DNA of 64,000 bases from Bugula neritina. Taxonomy: Eukaryota; Bryozoa; Gymnolaemata; Cheilostomatida; Bugulidae. Positions 39,698 to 64,000 of this stretch are shown in pieces; position 1 is the first letter of the stretch, and every line of letters starts with the position of its first letter. The stretch is from contig OZ037767.1 in the NCBI GenBank assembly GCA_964035545.1, forward strand, positions 8,856,207 through 8,920,206, in the 5' to 3' direction. The notes under the pieces were generated by a model. That model was not told the DNA's origin and ran no database searches. It saw nothing but the letters and a program-made list of their open reading frames with translations. Position numbers and translations under genes: made by a program.

Positions 39698-41718
39698 GCT
39701 GAGTTTGATGAGAACTGTCTAAAAGGAGTGTTGGATCAGCTGATCTTAATTGAGAAACAGGAAGTTGGTACGGATGACCCAGTTATGGATGATGATGCAA
39801 TTTGGGGCATAATGTTGGACTTAGTTGTAGGGGGTATGCATACTTAAATTTAAGTTATTAGCATTACTATTGCTATATCAGTTACCTACAGCTTTCACAG
39901 AAAGTGTAAGCCAACTAATATTTGTTTCTATTTGATAGTTTAAATTTGAATGGAAATTGCTGCTATAATTACATAATGGCTAGCCTGTTTTTTAATTTTT
40001 GATTATGAAGTCTTGTGTTACACATATGTCAAGAGAACATGCAGATGTTCGGATCAGTGTGTTTTAACCAATTAAAGATATTAGTCCAGCAATTATGGTT
40101 TTATTACAAGCAGGGTACATGTAGATAATTTTGTGCCAAGTATATAAGCATTTGTAATACCATAGCTGGTAAAAATGACGAAAATAGTATTTCCTTCAGG
40201 ATCATTATTTTATAATTTAGCTTTATTAATATGATGCAACAAAAACATATCAATAGTTTCAACATAATGATATAATACATTATATGTACATGTTTTGTAG
40301 GAATAGAGACTAGTCATTCTGTCCTCTGCCAGGCATTTCTTGATTTCCTTCATGAACCAGATTTACAGAAGAGACTTCAAAGTGAGATTGACACTCAGTT
40401 TGACTCAACCCATGTCATCACGTTAAAAGACAGGTACTTAATGTTATTATTATATATTTTATATTTTGGCTTTTTGAAAAAAACAAGTTATGGGATTTCT
40501 CTACTAGTCGAGGTATAACAAAGATGACTGTTTTGTGGATTTACTTACAGGGCAAAGCTGCCGTTGCTACAGGCATACATATATGAGAATCTCCGGTACA
40601 AGACAGTGACCCCTACGCTACTCCCGCATAGGACAATACGGGACACAAAGCTTGCTGGGTATGAGGTAATAAATATTGAAGGAGTTGAAAATAATAAATC
40701 CGTTTTACAAGCATCTATATATCATTCGAGCTTTAATTAGGAGATATATGTACCTATACTTTATAAGTACTACACAACATATATGTAATTATCAAAACAC
40801 ACATGACTGATTTAAGACCTCTAAATTGGGAAATTCAAATTAGTTATCTTATTAAGTTGTTCTACGCCAAAATGACCATTTAAATTTTTACAGCATATTC
40901 CATCAGTATTTCAACAAACTTTGTAGCTATACCTATTGGTGGCAACCAACTTGAGAAAATCTTGGGAGCAACTTTTTGTATGATCATTTGTTTATTGTCC
41001 AATGCTGCTTTAAAAGTCAAAATATTATTACCATGCATATGTCATAAAGAATTTAGTGTTTTAATTAGGCTCTTGCTTGAGTAGACTCTTGGCACATAAG
41101 TTTTTGTGTTTTTTCAACTGTATAAGAGTTTCACTACTTATGCAACTGCGTACATGCGTGGTGTTATGTGTATAATATCATTATATAACTTTTTTCAGAT
41201 TCCAGCTAATACAACTGTGTTGGTAAATGCTTTCTATACATCTCACAATCCGAGTGTTTATGAAGATCCATTTACTATCAAACCAGAAAGATTCCTTGAT
41301 GAACACGGAGCTGTTGTACCACCTGGTCATCCTGCTAGATATAAGTAAGTTTTCAGTAATTTATTAAACATAAAATATTAAGCTACTGAATATTAGGCAT
41401 TTTCATGAATATTAAAAAAACTATTCTATTTAGGCAAAAAAGCTATAAATCAATTTGAGCTGCATGAATGAAAAGAGTTAAAAAATTTCTAAACATATTT
41501 GTTGCAGTTCTATCGGCCTATCTTTTGGAAGCGGAAAAAAGAGCTGTTTTGGGAAGAATTTAGCCGAGACTAGAATTTTTCTGTTTCTAGCTAATATTTT
41601 ACAAAAGTTTACAGTCTCACCAGTTGGAGACCTGCCAGATAGAGATGTTAAAAACTACAAGTTGGTGATGGTATTAAGACCACCCAGTGTTTCAGCAAAG
41701 TTTATCCGCAGACAGTAA

Positions 41719-43106
41719 AATATTTATACTAGATTGACTGGGGCATATATATGCTTAGTTACAGTATATTGCAGTATATTAGAATTACTAGTACAGCAGC
41801 TAAGCCTTTATTTACAGATGAAACTATAGAAGTGCCCATATATGAATAGTCAATCAGAACCAAAATAGAAATCAATAATTCGTGGCAGTCACAGCATCAA
41901 TTTCTATGCTTATATAAATTTACTATCTTCTTTTATAATTTAATGATCAGGCAAATTTGTAACAAAATATCTCCATAAATAAAAAAAATATTTTTGAAAA
42001 AATCAACCGTCTAAAACTCTTTTGAGTATAACACAACAAATTGAACTGGGGTGTAGACAGAAAGTAGCTGCAGCAGCTGAGTTTGGGATAGTTATCTTTG
42101 CCACTACATACTCAAAATGCACCTTCAAACTATATATATTAGCTAGATGAAAAGCCAACAAGCCATCTACAAAATTATAGTTAAATTCTGAGCTATTGTA
42201 GCAACCAAAATAATATTATCAGTGCATAATGGTTGTTGGAAAATGTTGAAATAAACTAATATCCTTGGTATAACAAAACTAAGCATTTAGGAAAACACAA
42301 CGCTTTTGCATAGTTTGTAATATACACTATAATATGTGCATGATTCATTATTATAGAAAATCTCTGAAACACATAATTTATAAAATAACATACACCTTAG
42401 CTATCAGCATAGTCTATATACAGACTGCTTGGGACAAGATTGCGTCCTTCAACATTTTTGCTATGTATTAAATTTTGTGCACACAAATTCTGAAGTAATT
42501 TAAATTTTCTGATTAATTGATTTCACGTGACCTCTGGTTTTTACAACAGTACTATAAAACTATGAGTACTTCTTAAGCTGAGTTATATTGCCTGCTAACT
42601 TTAGCTGCTGCAATACACAGCCTAATCAGTGAGATTAAGTCTCAATGCATCTAAAGTGATCAGAAATCCTAAAATAATTCAGAGCATGTTAGCAAAAAGC
42701 TTAATGAGAGCTATATGAAATAAAATTGTTTAGCAGACAACTTGTAAGTTGACTGCAAATGATAGCTAAGATGCATGTGAATATATTATAATACTACATA
42801 CATAAAGTTTTTCAGGGATTAAATAGATGGTGTTGAATAAATAAATGGTCATGTATATAGATCTAGGTAAGGCATGTAAGCAAATGATTATGTAAATTAT
42901 AAATAGATGATGTATATAGATAGAAGGTGATGTAGATAATAGGTTGTGTGTAATAAATTATAGATGTTTATGAACAACTATTCATCAAGTTATACAATTC
43001 TTCATTCCTATTCTTAGGAGCTTGCCTTACAAGTCAAAGCACAAAAATTGAATATAAGAAATCAAGTAGCAGTATATTTGCACATATAGGCTCAAAAGAG
43101 AAAATC

Positions 43107-43111
<5 letters not shown>
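41719..43111. other. 3' flank of P450 copy 3, no gene
   Basis: The part 41840-42600 resembles the 3' flank of copy 1 (8000-8600), showing that the two plus-strand genes were duplicated as one unit. Beyond about 42800 there is a run of GATGTATATAGAT-like simple sequence. No coding signal. Confidence 0.5.
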
Positions 43112-43189
<78 letters not shown>

Positions 43190-43343
43190 TTCTATAATTA
43201 AAAATGAATCAAAAAAACTCAATATTTCGAAAAATAGAGTATTTATATTTGGTACTAATACAATTTTGGATATGAAAGTAAACTTAGATCGTCGATAAAA
43301 TGAAGATCTAAGTTTACTTTTATATCCAAAATTGTATTAGTAC

Positions 43344-43438
<95 letters not shown>
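43112..43438. repeat. Two (TA)n tracts flanking a palindrome
   Basis: (TA)n at 43112-43184 and 43349-43438 bracket an inverted repeat with 46-base arms (43245-43290 and 43305-43350), one mismatch and a 14-base loop. The arms start ATATTTGGTACTAATAC and meet at GATC. The outer (TA)n begins directly at the right arm. Confidence 0.93.
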
Positions 43439-43439
<1 letters not shown>

Positions 43440-43680
43440 GATATATATAACATATATATACATATAATTATGTATATATATAACATATATATACATATAA
43501 TTATGTATATATATAACATATATATATACATATAATTATGTATATATATAACATATATATACATATAATGATGTATATATATAACATATATATACATATA
43601 ATGATATATAACATATATACACATATAATATACACATGTATTATGTATTATGTATATATCTAACATATACACATCACATA
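43439..43680. repeat. TA-rich minisatellite of about 37 bp
   Basis: Units of the form ACATATATATACATATAATT followed by ATGTATATATATA recur five to six times with small changes. Confidence 0.85.
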
Positions 43681-43719
43681 CATATATATATAATAATATA
43701 CATATTATATTATATTATG

Positions 43720-44480
43720 TGTACCTGGGCGGTTTTCTAGTGTTTTTCAAAGAGTTTTCTTCTCTCTTTTAGGGTCACGTTTCTGCCTGGTTGAAGCCGG
43801 CTATTCAATATGATTGTACGCTATTACTATCACGTATCATTATAAAATTGTTGTTTAAGCAGCATCAAATTGGGGGTGAAGTTAGAGCTCTTAAGTTGAA
43901 AGTTGGGTTCCTATGTTTATATCTGAGAATCCTAAATTAAAATCGTCATTTACCCCCAACTTGGAGCTGCTTATAAAACAATTCATCGGGTATGCTAAAA
44001 TAATATTTAATATTACTTAGACAGTAACTTAGAGTTAGATAAGTTTAAGTTATAATTAATAATTATCTATTAATAGATATTCACTTATCAATATTTATAT
44101 TGGTATACAATAGCAGAATGACTATAAAAATAATATTAGTTTTACTCTAGATATGCGTTTCTAACTAATAACTATAAGCTAAATTAAATAAAAAAACTCA
44201 AAGCGTTAATTTTAAAGTAAAAGTTAAACCAAACGCATTACCATCTGTCACCATGAGTTCATCATCATCATGTCATCATGATCATTAATTTCACATTGAC
44301 ATTCATTCATTCGAAATCAATCACAATCACAATGAGTATAAAAATTACTATCAGTGTCACAATCACAATGGTTCATCAAGTTCAACTGGAAGGGACCATC
44401 ATGATCATCATCATGCATAATGCCTAAGGCTAATGGTGAAGTGATCACGATAATGAATGATCAATAACTATATGAATAAC
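43720..44480. other. Gene-free, low-complexity stretch
   Basis: It contains a run of CAT/ATC-rich simple sequence at 44250-44470 (CATCATCATG, TCACAATCACAATG). No gene is recognised. Confidence 0.5.
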
Positions 44481-45230
44481 CATAATGAAAATCATAATGA
44501 TAATTTATTTAGGTGTTACACCGCAATCACTATCAGTTTGCGGGTTCAACATACTCATATCAAATAAAATACTAAGTGCTAGAGGACAAATAGGTGTGAT
44601 TAACCGAGCGCTCTACTTGCCCCTTCCCCACGAACGAGCTCGATTGATTACATACAAAGCTTTGTGTGTACCACACCTTGAGTATGCTAGCGCAGCTTGT
44701 GACCCAACCTGCAAGAAAGATATTTCTGGCTTAGAAAAGATACAAATGGATGCAGTGTGATTCATAGCCAATATTAAAGGCCGCAAAGATTTCGAAAGTT
44801 CTATGAAAAAACTCTGCCTGCATCCCTTGAACAAAAAAAGAGAACCAGACATATTAATCTTCTTATGAAGATTCTGGCCAAAGAAAAACAACATCTGACT
44901 CTCAGCTCTGCCTATGATGATCTGCTGAACAAACCAATAATCAGCATTATACACTCTCCCATGCGATGGGAAAGTTCGGATCAGTGGGCGCTAACAGTAC
45001 CAAGTACCTGAACAGTTTTCTCCCAAGGACTATCTGGGATCTGAAAATTGGTCACAATTAAAGCAATAATGCAGAGATCTCGACATAGACAGGATTAAGT
45101 TCCTGTTCAGTGAATACAGCCCAATCAGTACTAACTGTATGACTATTGACCAATGACTTTCCAACATACTACCTATATGCAGTACACCCCTTCCTTCCTC
45201 TAGGGCGGTCCAGTATGATGATCACTTTGT
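44481..45230 (+). pseudogene. LINE RT C-terminal remnant
   Basis: The frame from 44510 reads YLGVTPQSLS, then SARGQIGVINRALYLPLPHER, YKALCVPHLEYASAACDPTCKKDISGLEKIQ and (after a stop) FIANIKGRKDFESS. This is the thumb and C-terminal end of a non-LTR retrotransposon RT. Stops and frame changes follow. The catalytic part is missing. Confidence 0.75.
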
Positions 45231-45950
45231 GTAAGTTTGAGTAAGTCTGTTTTGTCCAAATTATTATTTTAATAATTAAATTTATAGTTATATACCTACT
45301 AGGACTAAAACTAATAGTACTGCTAATAGTAATAACAAGAACTATTGAAAATGCAAATTAATATGTTAATGCAGATCAAAGGAATTTATGACAAGATTAA
45401 ATAACAAATAATTGATCTAAATTTATATAAATATACATAATATATTTCGATTATTTTCAAATAAATTGCACATAAAATATTGTACCAAAATAAAAAATAG
45501 CGTCCATGTGAGAAGCGTTCATGTGAGAAGCGTGTAACTGGGAAGAGTCTATCTAAAAGGACACTGTACTTCTGATCGCTCTTACTGATACTCTAAGTTT
45601 AATATTGATTTTTATTTAAAAGTCAAAAACAAAAAGCCAGAAAGAAAACTAAATTGGTAATTGTAAATGTAAATGATGTAATAAAGCCACCAGCGGGCTG
45701 GTATCCTTGTTTCCAAGTCAGTTAGACATTCGTTTTAAATACAAACAGCATTCACACTTGGTTTACGGTACTCATCGAGTTTTGCTTTTATCTTTTCATA
45801 GTTATGTCTAAGTCAAAGGTTCATGTAAAGGAGTTGTAGATCAGGTTTATCCTTCTTTATGTCTAGATCATAGCAAAAGGGCTGTCTTTACTTTGCTTTC
45901 ACCATTGTCTTGATGCTGCAACGAAGAAAAATTCAAAATCCCTCTTTCTT
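45231..45950. other. Gene-free stretch
   Basis: AT-rich. A short GCGTYCATGTGRGAAGCG repeat at 45500-45545 resembles AAGCGTCCATGTGGGAATC at 2339-2360. No coding signal. Confidence 0.5.
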
Positions 45951-45953
45951 ATA

Positions 45954-46111
45954 CATTACGTCCCCATGCTTCACATTATGCAAATGGATTTTCTATTCGA
46001 TACATAGGGACAGTATCAATCAAATAAAACTACAATCATTAGTTATTGCTACCATCAATTCATATGTATGAGCATCCCGTACGAATCCATTCGAAGCATG
46101 AGAACATAGTG
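45954..46111. mobile_element. MITE, family CACTGC, copy 1
   Basis: Ends CATTACGTCCCCATGCTTC and GAAGCATGAGAACATAGTG are imperfect inverted repeats. The interior AATGGATTTTCTATTCGAT matches the element at 51492-51647. About 158 bp, no coding capacity. Confidence 0.6.
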
Positions 46112-46662
46112 ATAGACTTTCCATTCTATTCATCTGGTAATGGTTTAGGTGCTAGAAGTTGTTCTATTGTATGATGTTTATTGTACAACTAAACCTAAAC
46201 TCAGGGCACCATGTTTATGTGTTAATCTATGTATGTAAATTGAGCTTTATAAATAGACATGGTTGTAGCTCGTTAGCTCGTTAGCATGAAGAAAATTCAC
46301 ATGCATGCTTTTATGTCAACAACCACATACTTCGAAATTGTAAAAGGATAAGCATATAATAATCAGTTAGAAAGAGTTTATTAATTAAATCACAAGTGTG
46401 CAAGCAATATTGATAATTTATCAGAATGTGCATAACTACATATGTGGATGTATGTGTGTTCGTGCTCGGGCATGCATTATTTAAGATTATTTTTCGTTTT
46501 TTTTATGCAGAGAATGAGCCAATGATTATTTTGCCCATGGAATCATAGCTCAATATTGGTTTAGTTGGCTGCTGTTGAATAGTATGGAGCAATGTAGGAT
46601 ACCGAGATTAAAGTCTGAGAAGCTTTTGCTTCAACATATTTTTTACATTTGAAGTTGTAGAA

Positions 46663-61930
<15,268 letters not shown>

Positions 61931-62264
61931 GTCTAGAGTTTTGTGACATGAAGTCAGCAGTTTGACAAGAGAGTCTGATAATGTATTCAACATTTCTGCC
62001 AGCAACAATGTAGATTGAGTCACTCCTAAACTACCAGGTGATTGTAACACACAGCAACAGCTCTGCTACAGAAAATCTATATTGCAAGCTTATAAAATCT
62101 AAAACTCATGAGCAGATTTAGCGACATGAGTTTCGGCTAGGTCTGTATAACTACACCTATGTGGTATAATTTTCTTTCATCACAAGTCCGACTTAAACTA
62201 AAATCATCATTTTAGCCTAAGATTTCTTTAAATAAAAGGGGCTGATTGAAGGTAAAAAACTCAC

Positions 62265-62730
62265 GTCCCGCTGTTGTACTTAGCGAATACTTTCCCCCAG
62301 GATAACCCATCTGTAGCCAGTCTATTGGCCACCTGACTTTTGATCCCCTCCAGGACTGTACCCATGGGCTGGATGTACTTGATAAGATCAGGGTTGGAGT
62401 TGCCTATCGTAGTCTCCATGCTAGTCTAAAAACCAACTGAAAGCGTTGGAATAGTATGGGGAGGGGGGGTAACAAATCATTAGATCTAGTTTATGATGTA
62501 TGATCTCAAGCTAACGATCGACAAAGCGAAGATATACATATGTGAAATATGAAACTATACAAGCTAAATGAGATAAAGCTGTACGACTCACACCACGTGA
62601 TGTCATACTCGCACCACGTGATGTCATACTCGCAACACATGATGTTATACTCACAATGTTACTTCCCAGCAGGTAGAAATCGTCCCCAGACATCAAAGAT
62701 TCGGGTACGATGAGAACAACATTTCATTTC
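62265..62730 (-). pseudogene. PLBD2: Phospholipase B-like gene, two exons, frameshifted
   Basis: Partial gene on the minus strand, convergent with PFK. The downstream exon (62425-62265) reads METTIGNSNPDLIKYIQP, VANRLATDG and FAKYNSGT, which closely follows the animal phospholipase B-like 2 family (lysosomal hydrolase-like proteins), ending at a GTGAGT donor. The upstream exon (62730-62655) reads NEMLFSSYP and then, in another frame, ESLMSGDDFYLLGSN. A one-base deletion near 62699-62705 would explain this; a sequence error is the other option. Neither the next exon (expected to begin YNNQW) nor earlier exons were found nearby, so the gene is either split by long introns past the satellite or broken. 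Confidence 0.75.
62586..62654 (-). repeat. 21-bp tandem repeat at the exon donor
   Basis: In the gene's sense the unit ATGACATCACGTGGTGYGAGT occurs three times straight after the GTGAGT donor of the upstream phospholipase B-like exon, and each unit ends in a donor-like YGAGT. It includes TGACATCACGTG, which resembles CRE and E-box sites. Confidence 0.85.
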
Positions 62731-64000
62731 CTGGGATTAGCGGGGAGTTAGGAGCTACAGTATACATGGCATATTATATTGTGTATTATATTGTGTATAA
62801 TATACTGTGCAATATATACTGTTTACTATATCGCATAGTATTATGCGTATAATATATTGTGCAATATATTGTATAGCATATTATGCAATATGTTACAAAA
62901 ATGTTATAACAAGAATTAAACTGCATGCCATATTAGTCTGGCAGAACTGGGGGTTAGGTTCGCAATCTCGGATAAAGTTTTTTTCTCTCTTGATTATTTA
63001 TCTTGAGGGTCCAGGTAAATGTTTCCAGGTGGGTGTGGACCCACCACCCTTGAGCATTTCGAGAAATCCAAGATGGCCGCCAATTATGGAAAAATCGTCA
63101 TCTAATAGGCATAAAGTCTATATTATGTTGCAAAAACAAAAGTATTTTGATGATTCAAATAGATGTGCATTTTTGGAATGAATATGTGCCATGCCAGTGC
63201 AAAATTAATCAAAGTTAAGAGCCAAGAGACATGTTGTTCAGCTCAAAAATTGGAATTGCTTCAATAAAACATCACATATAGTGCAAAGAAATGATACAAG
63301 GTTTTTAAGTAATTGTTTGGACAGATATATTGCTTATTAACAGTGAATAGAAAGTGAAAAAGAGATACAGAGGCATATTGCTCAGCTAAAGTTAAAATGG
63401 AACATATATATATATAACCATACAGATGTGACAAACTTTAGCTCATGTTCATATTAAACACCTTTCTCATTTTTTTCTATCATTAGAATTTGTTAGAAAT
63501 GTTAGTTCATAGCAGCACACTCCTGTTACTGCTTCACAAGGGCAGAACTCTGTGCATGGGATAGATGTACTAAAATAGCCATATCTCCTTGTTTTGCATG
63601 ATTGTTGGCTTCCACAGGAGCATTTAATGAATTTGGGCCATTTTACTTTATTTAGCATGCATCAGCAGATTATGATCAAAAATTTTAAAGTTTGCTCAAA
63701 ATTCATGAAAACTTACTATATAGAGTAATAGAATTTGCTAATTATAACTATGCATAGCAAAAAAACTGGGAAGAGGTCTTGCAACATTTAAGCGCGGCGT
63801 CATGTCATACGAGCTAAATATATATTTGTGAACCATCACGGTCTATATAATATCTCAATGTACTAATAAATTAGGAAAAAAACATAGAAAATCATGCATA
63901 ATTGGAAAAGCCTTAATTACTCAGTTTATTTGTTAAAATTTTAATAGTTTGAGGCAAAAATCTATATACAATAGCAGCTAAATTGTAAAAAATCGCCAAA
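62731..64000. other. Gene-free stretch at the right edge
   Basis: TA/TGTATTATA-rich DNA at 62765-62890, then a stretch containing AAGATGGCCGCCAATTATGG (about 63070) that looks like part of a repeat. Open frames at 62807-63181 and 63467-63658 have no recognised motif. No exon of the phospholipase B-like gene could be identified here. Confidence 0.45.

Larger units (their letters stand above)
35428..41718 (+). pseudogene. Cytochrome P450, copy 3, premature stop
   Basis: Ten exons in the same pattern as copies 1 and 2: 35428-35505, 35981-36179, 37777-37847, 38243-38446, 38566-38790, 39698-39833, 40301-40433, 40551-40665, 41199-41344, 41508-41718. All junctions are GT-AG. I-helix GGIETS, K-helix ENLR, PERF and haem loop FGSGKKSCFG are normal. 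Exon 5 contains TAA at 38728-38730 (codon 239) where the other copies have CAA, which ends the protein before the I-helix. All other exons remain open, so the lesion is young. The same C-to-T change produces AG|GTAAAT, a splice-donor consensus, but splicing there would shift the frame into exon 6. Intron 2 is enlarged by tRNA-like repeats. Confidence 0.9.

Noticed and set aside
43337-43672. Tyr/Ile-rich 111-codon frame
   Set aside because: It is translated (TA)n and minisatellite sequence.
62807-63181. 124-codon ORF as a gene
   Set aside because: It begins in TA/TG-rich simple sequence, has no recognised motif, and no exon structure could be supported.

Overview
The window is nuclear DNA of an animal. 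Its genes have many short exons with GT-AG introns, it is AT-rich with long (TA)n, (CA)n and (GA)n tracts, and it is dense in several transposon classes: Ty3-type LTR elements, Penelope-like elements, LINE reverse transcriptase remnants, tRNA-derived SINEs, hAT and other TIR elements. I cannot name the species. A marine invertebrate fits, but that is inference.

Layout. 0-2.3 kb: the 3' end of a Ty3-type retroelement, then a decayed block on the minus strand with a SAP-like domain. 3.4-42 kb: a cytochrome P450 cluster (CYP2-clan-like). It holds copy 1 (plus strand, 3655-7940, 10 exons), copy 2 (minus strand, 18362-11904, 10 exons), a relic in which a P450 promoter is fused to the last P450 codons (23345-23787), and copy 3 (plus strand, 35428-41718), which carries a premature stop in exon 5. 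All three readable copies share the same intron positions and phases. Copies 1 and 2 are joined tail to tail by an inverted duplication of the 3' flank. A nested transposon stack separates the relic from copy 3: a TIR element at 24643-32908 was itself hit by a nearly intact Ty3-type retrotransposon at 24982-32467, whose LTRs differ at one visible site.

43-46.6 kb: low-complexity DNA, a palindrome buried in (TA)n, a LINE remnant and a MITE. 46.7-58.9 kb: a complete 20-exon ATP-dependent 6-phosphofructokinase gene (805 codons, duplicated N and C halves); its introns carry a MITE, a hAT MITE, SINEs and several minisatellites. 59.7-62 kb: a higher-order satellite with a 1,016-bp ABAB super-repeat. 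62.3-62.7 kb: two exons of a phospholipase B-like gene on the minus strand, convergent with the PFK gene, with an apparent one-base frameshift.

PFK is glycolytic and housekeeping. The P450s look like ER-anchored monooxygenases that have undergone birth and death by tandem and inverted duplication. The most interesting observations are the loss of the I-helix acid in P450 copy 1, the copy 3 mutation that makes a stop and a splice-donor consensus at once, a filled/empty hAT site pair, an extra zinc-finger ORF with a likely intron in the Ty3 element, and two separate minisatellites that start at a GTGAGT splice donor.
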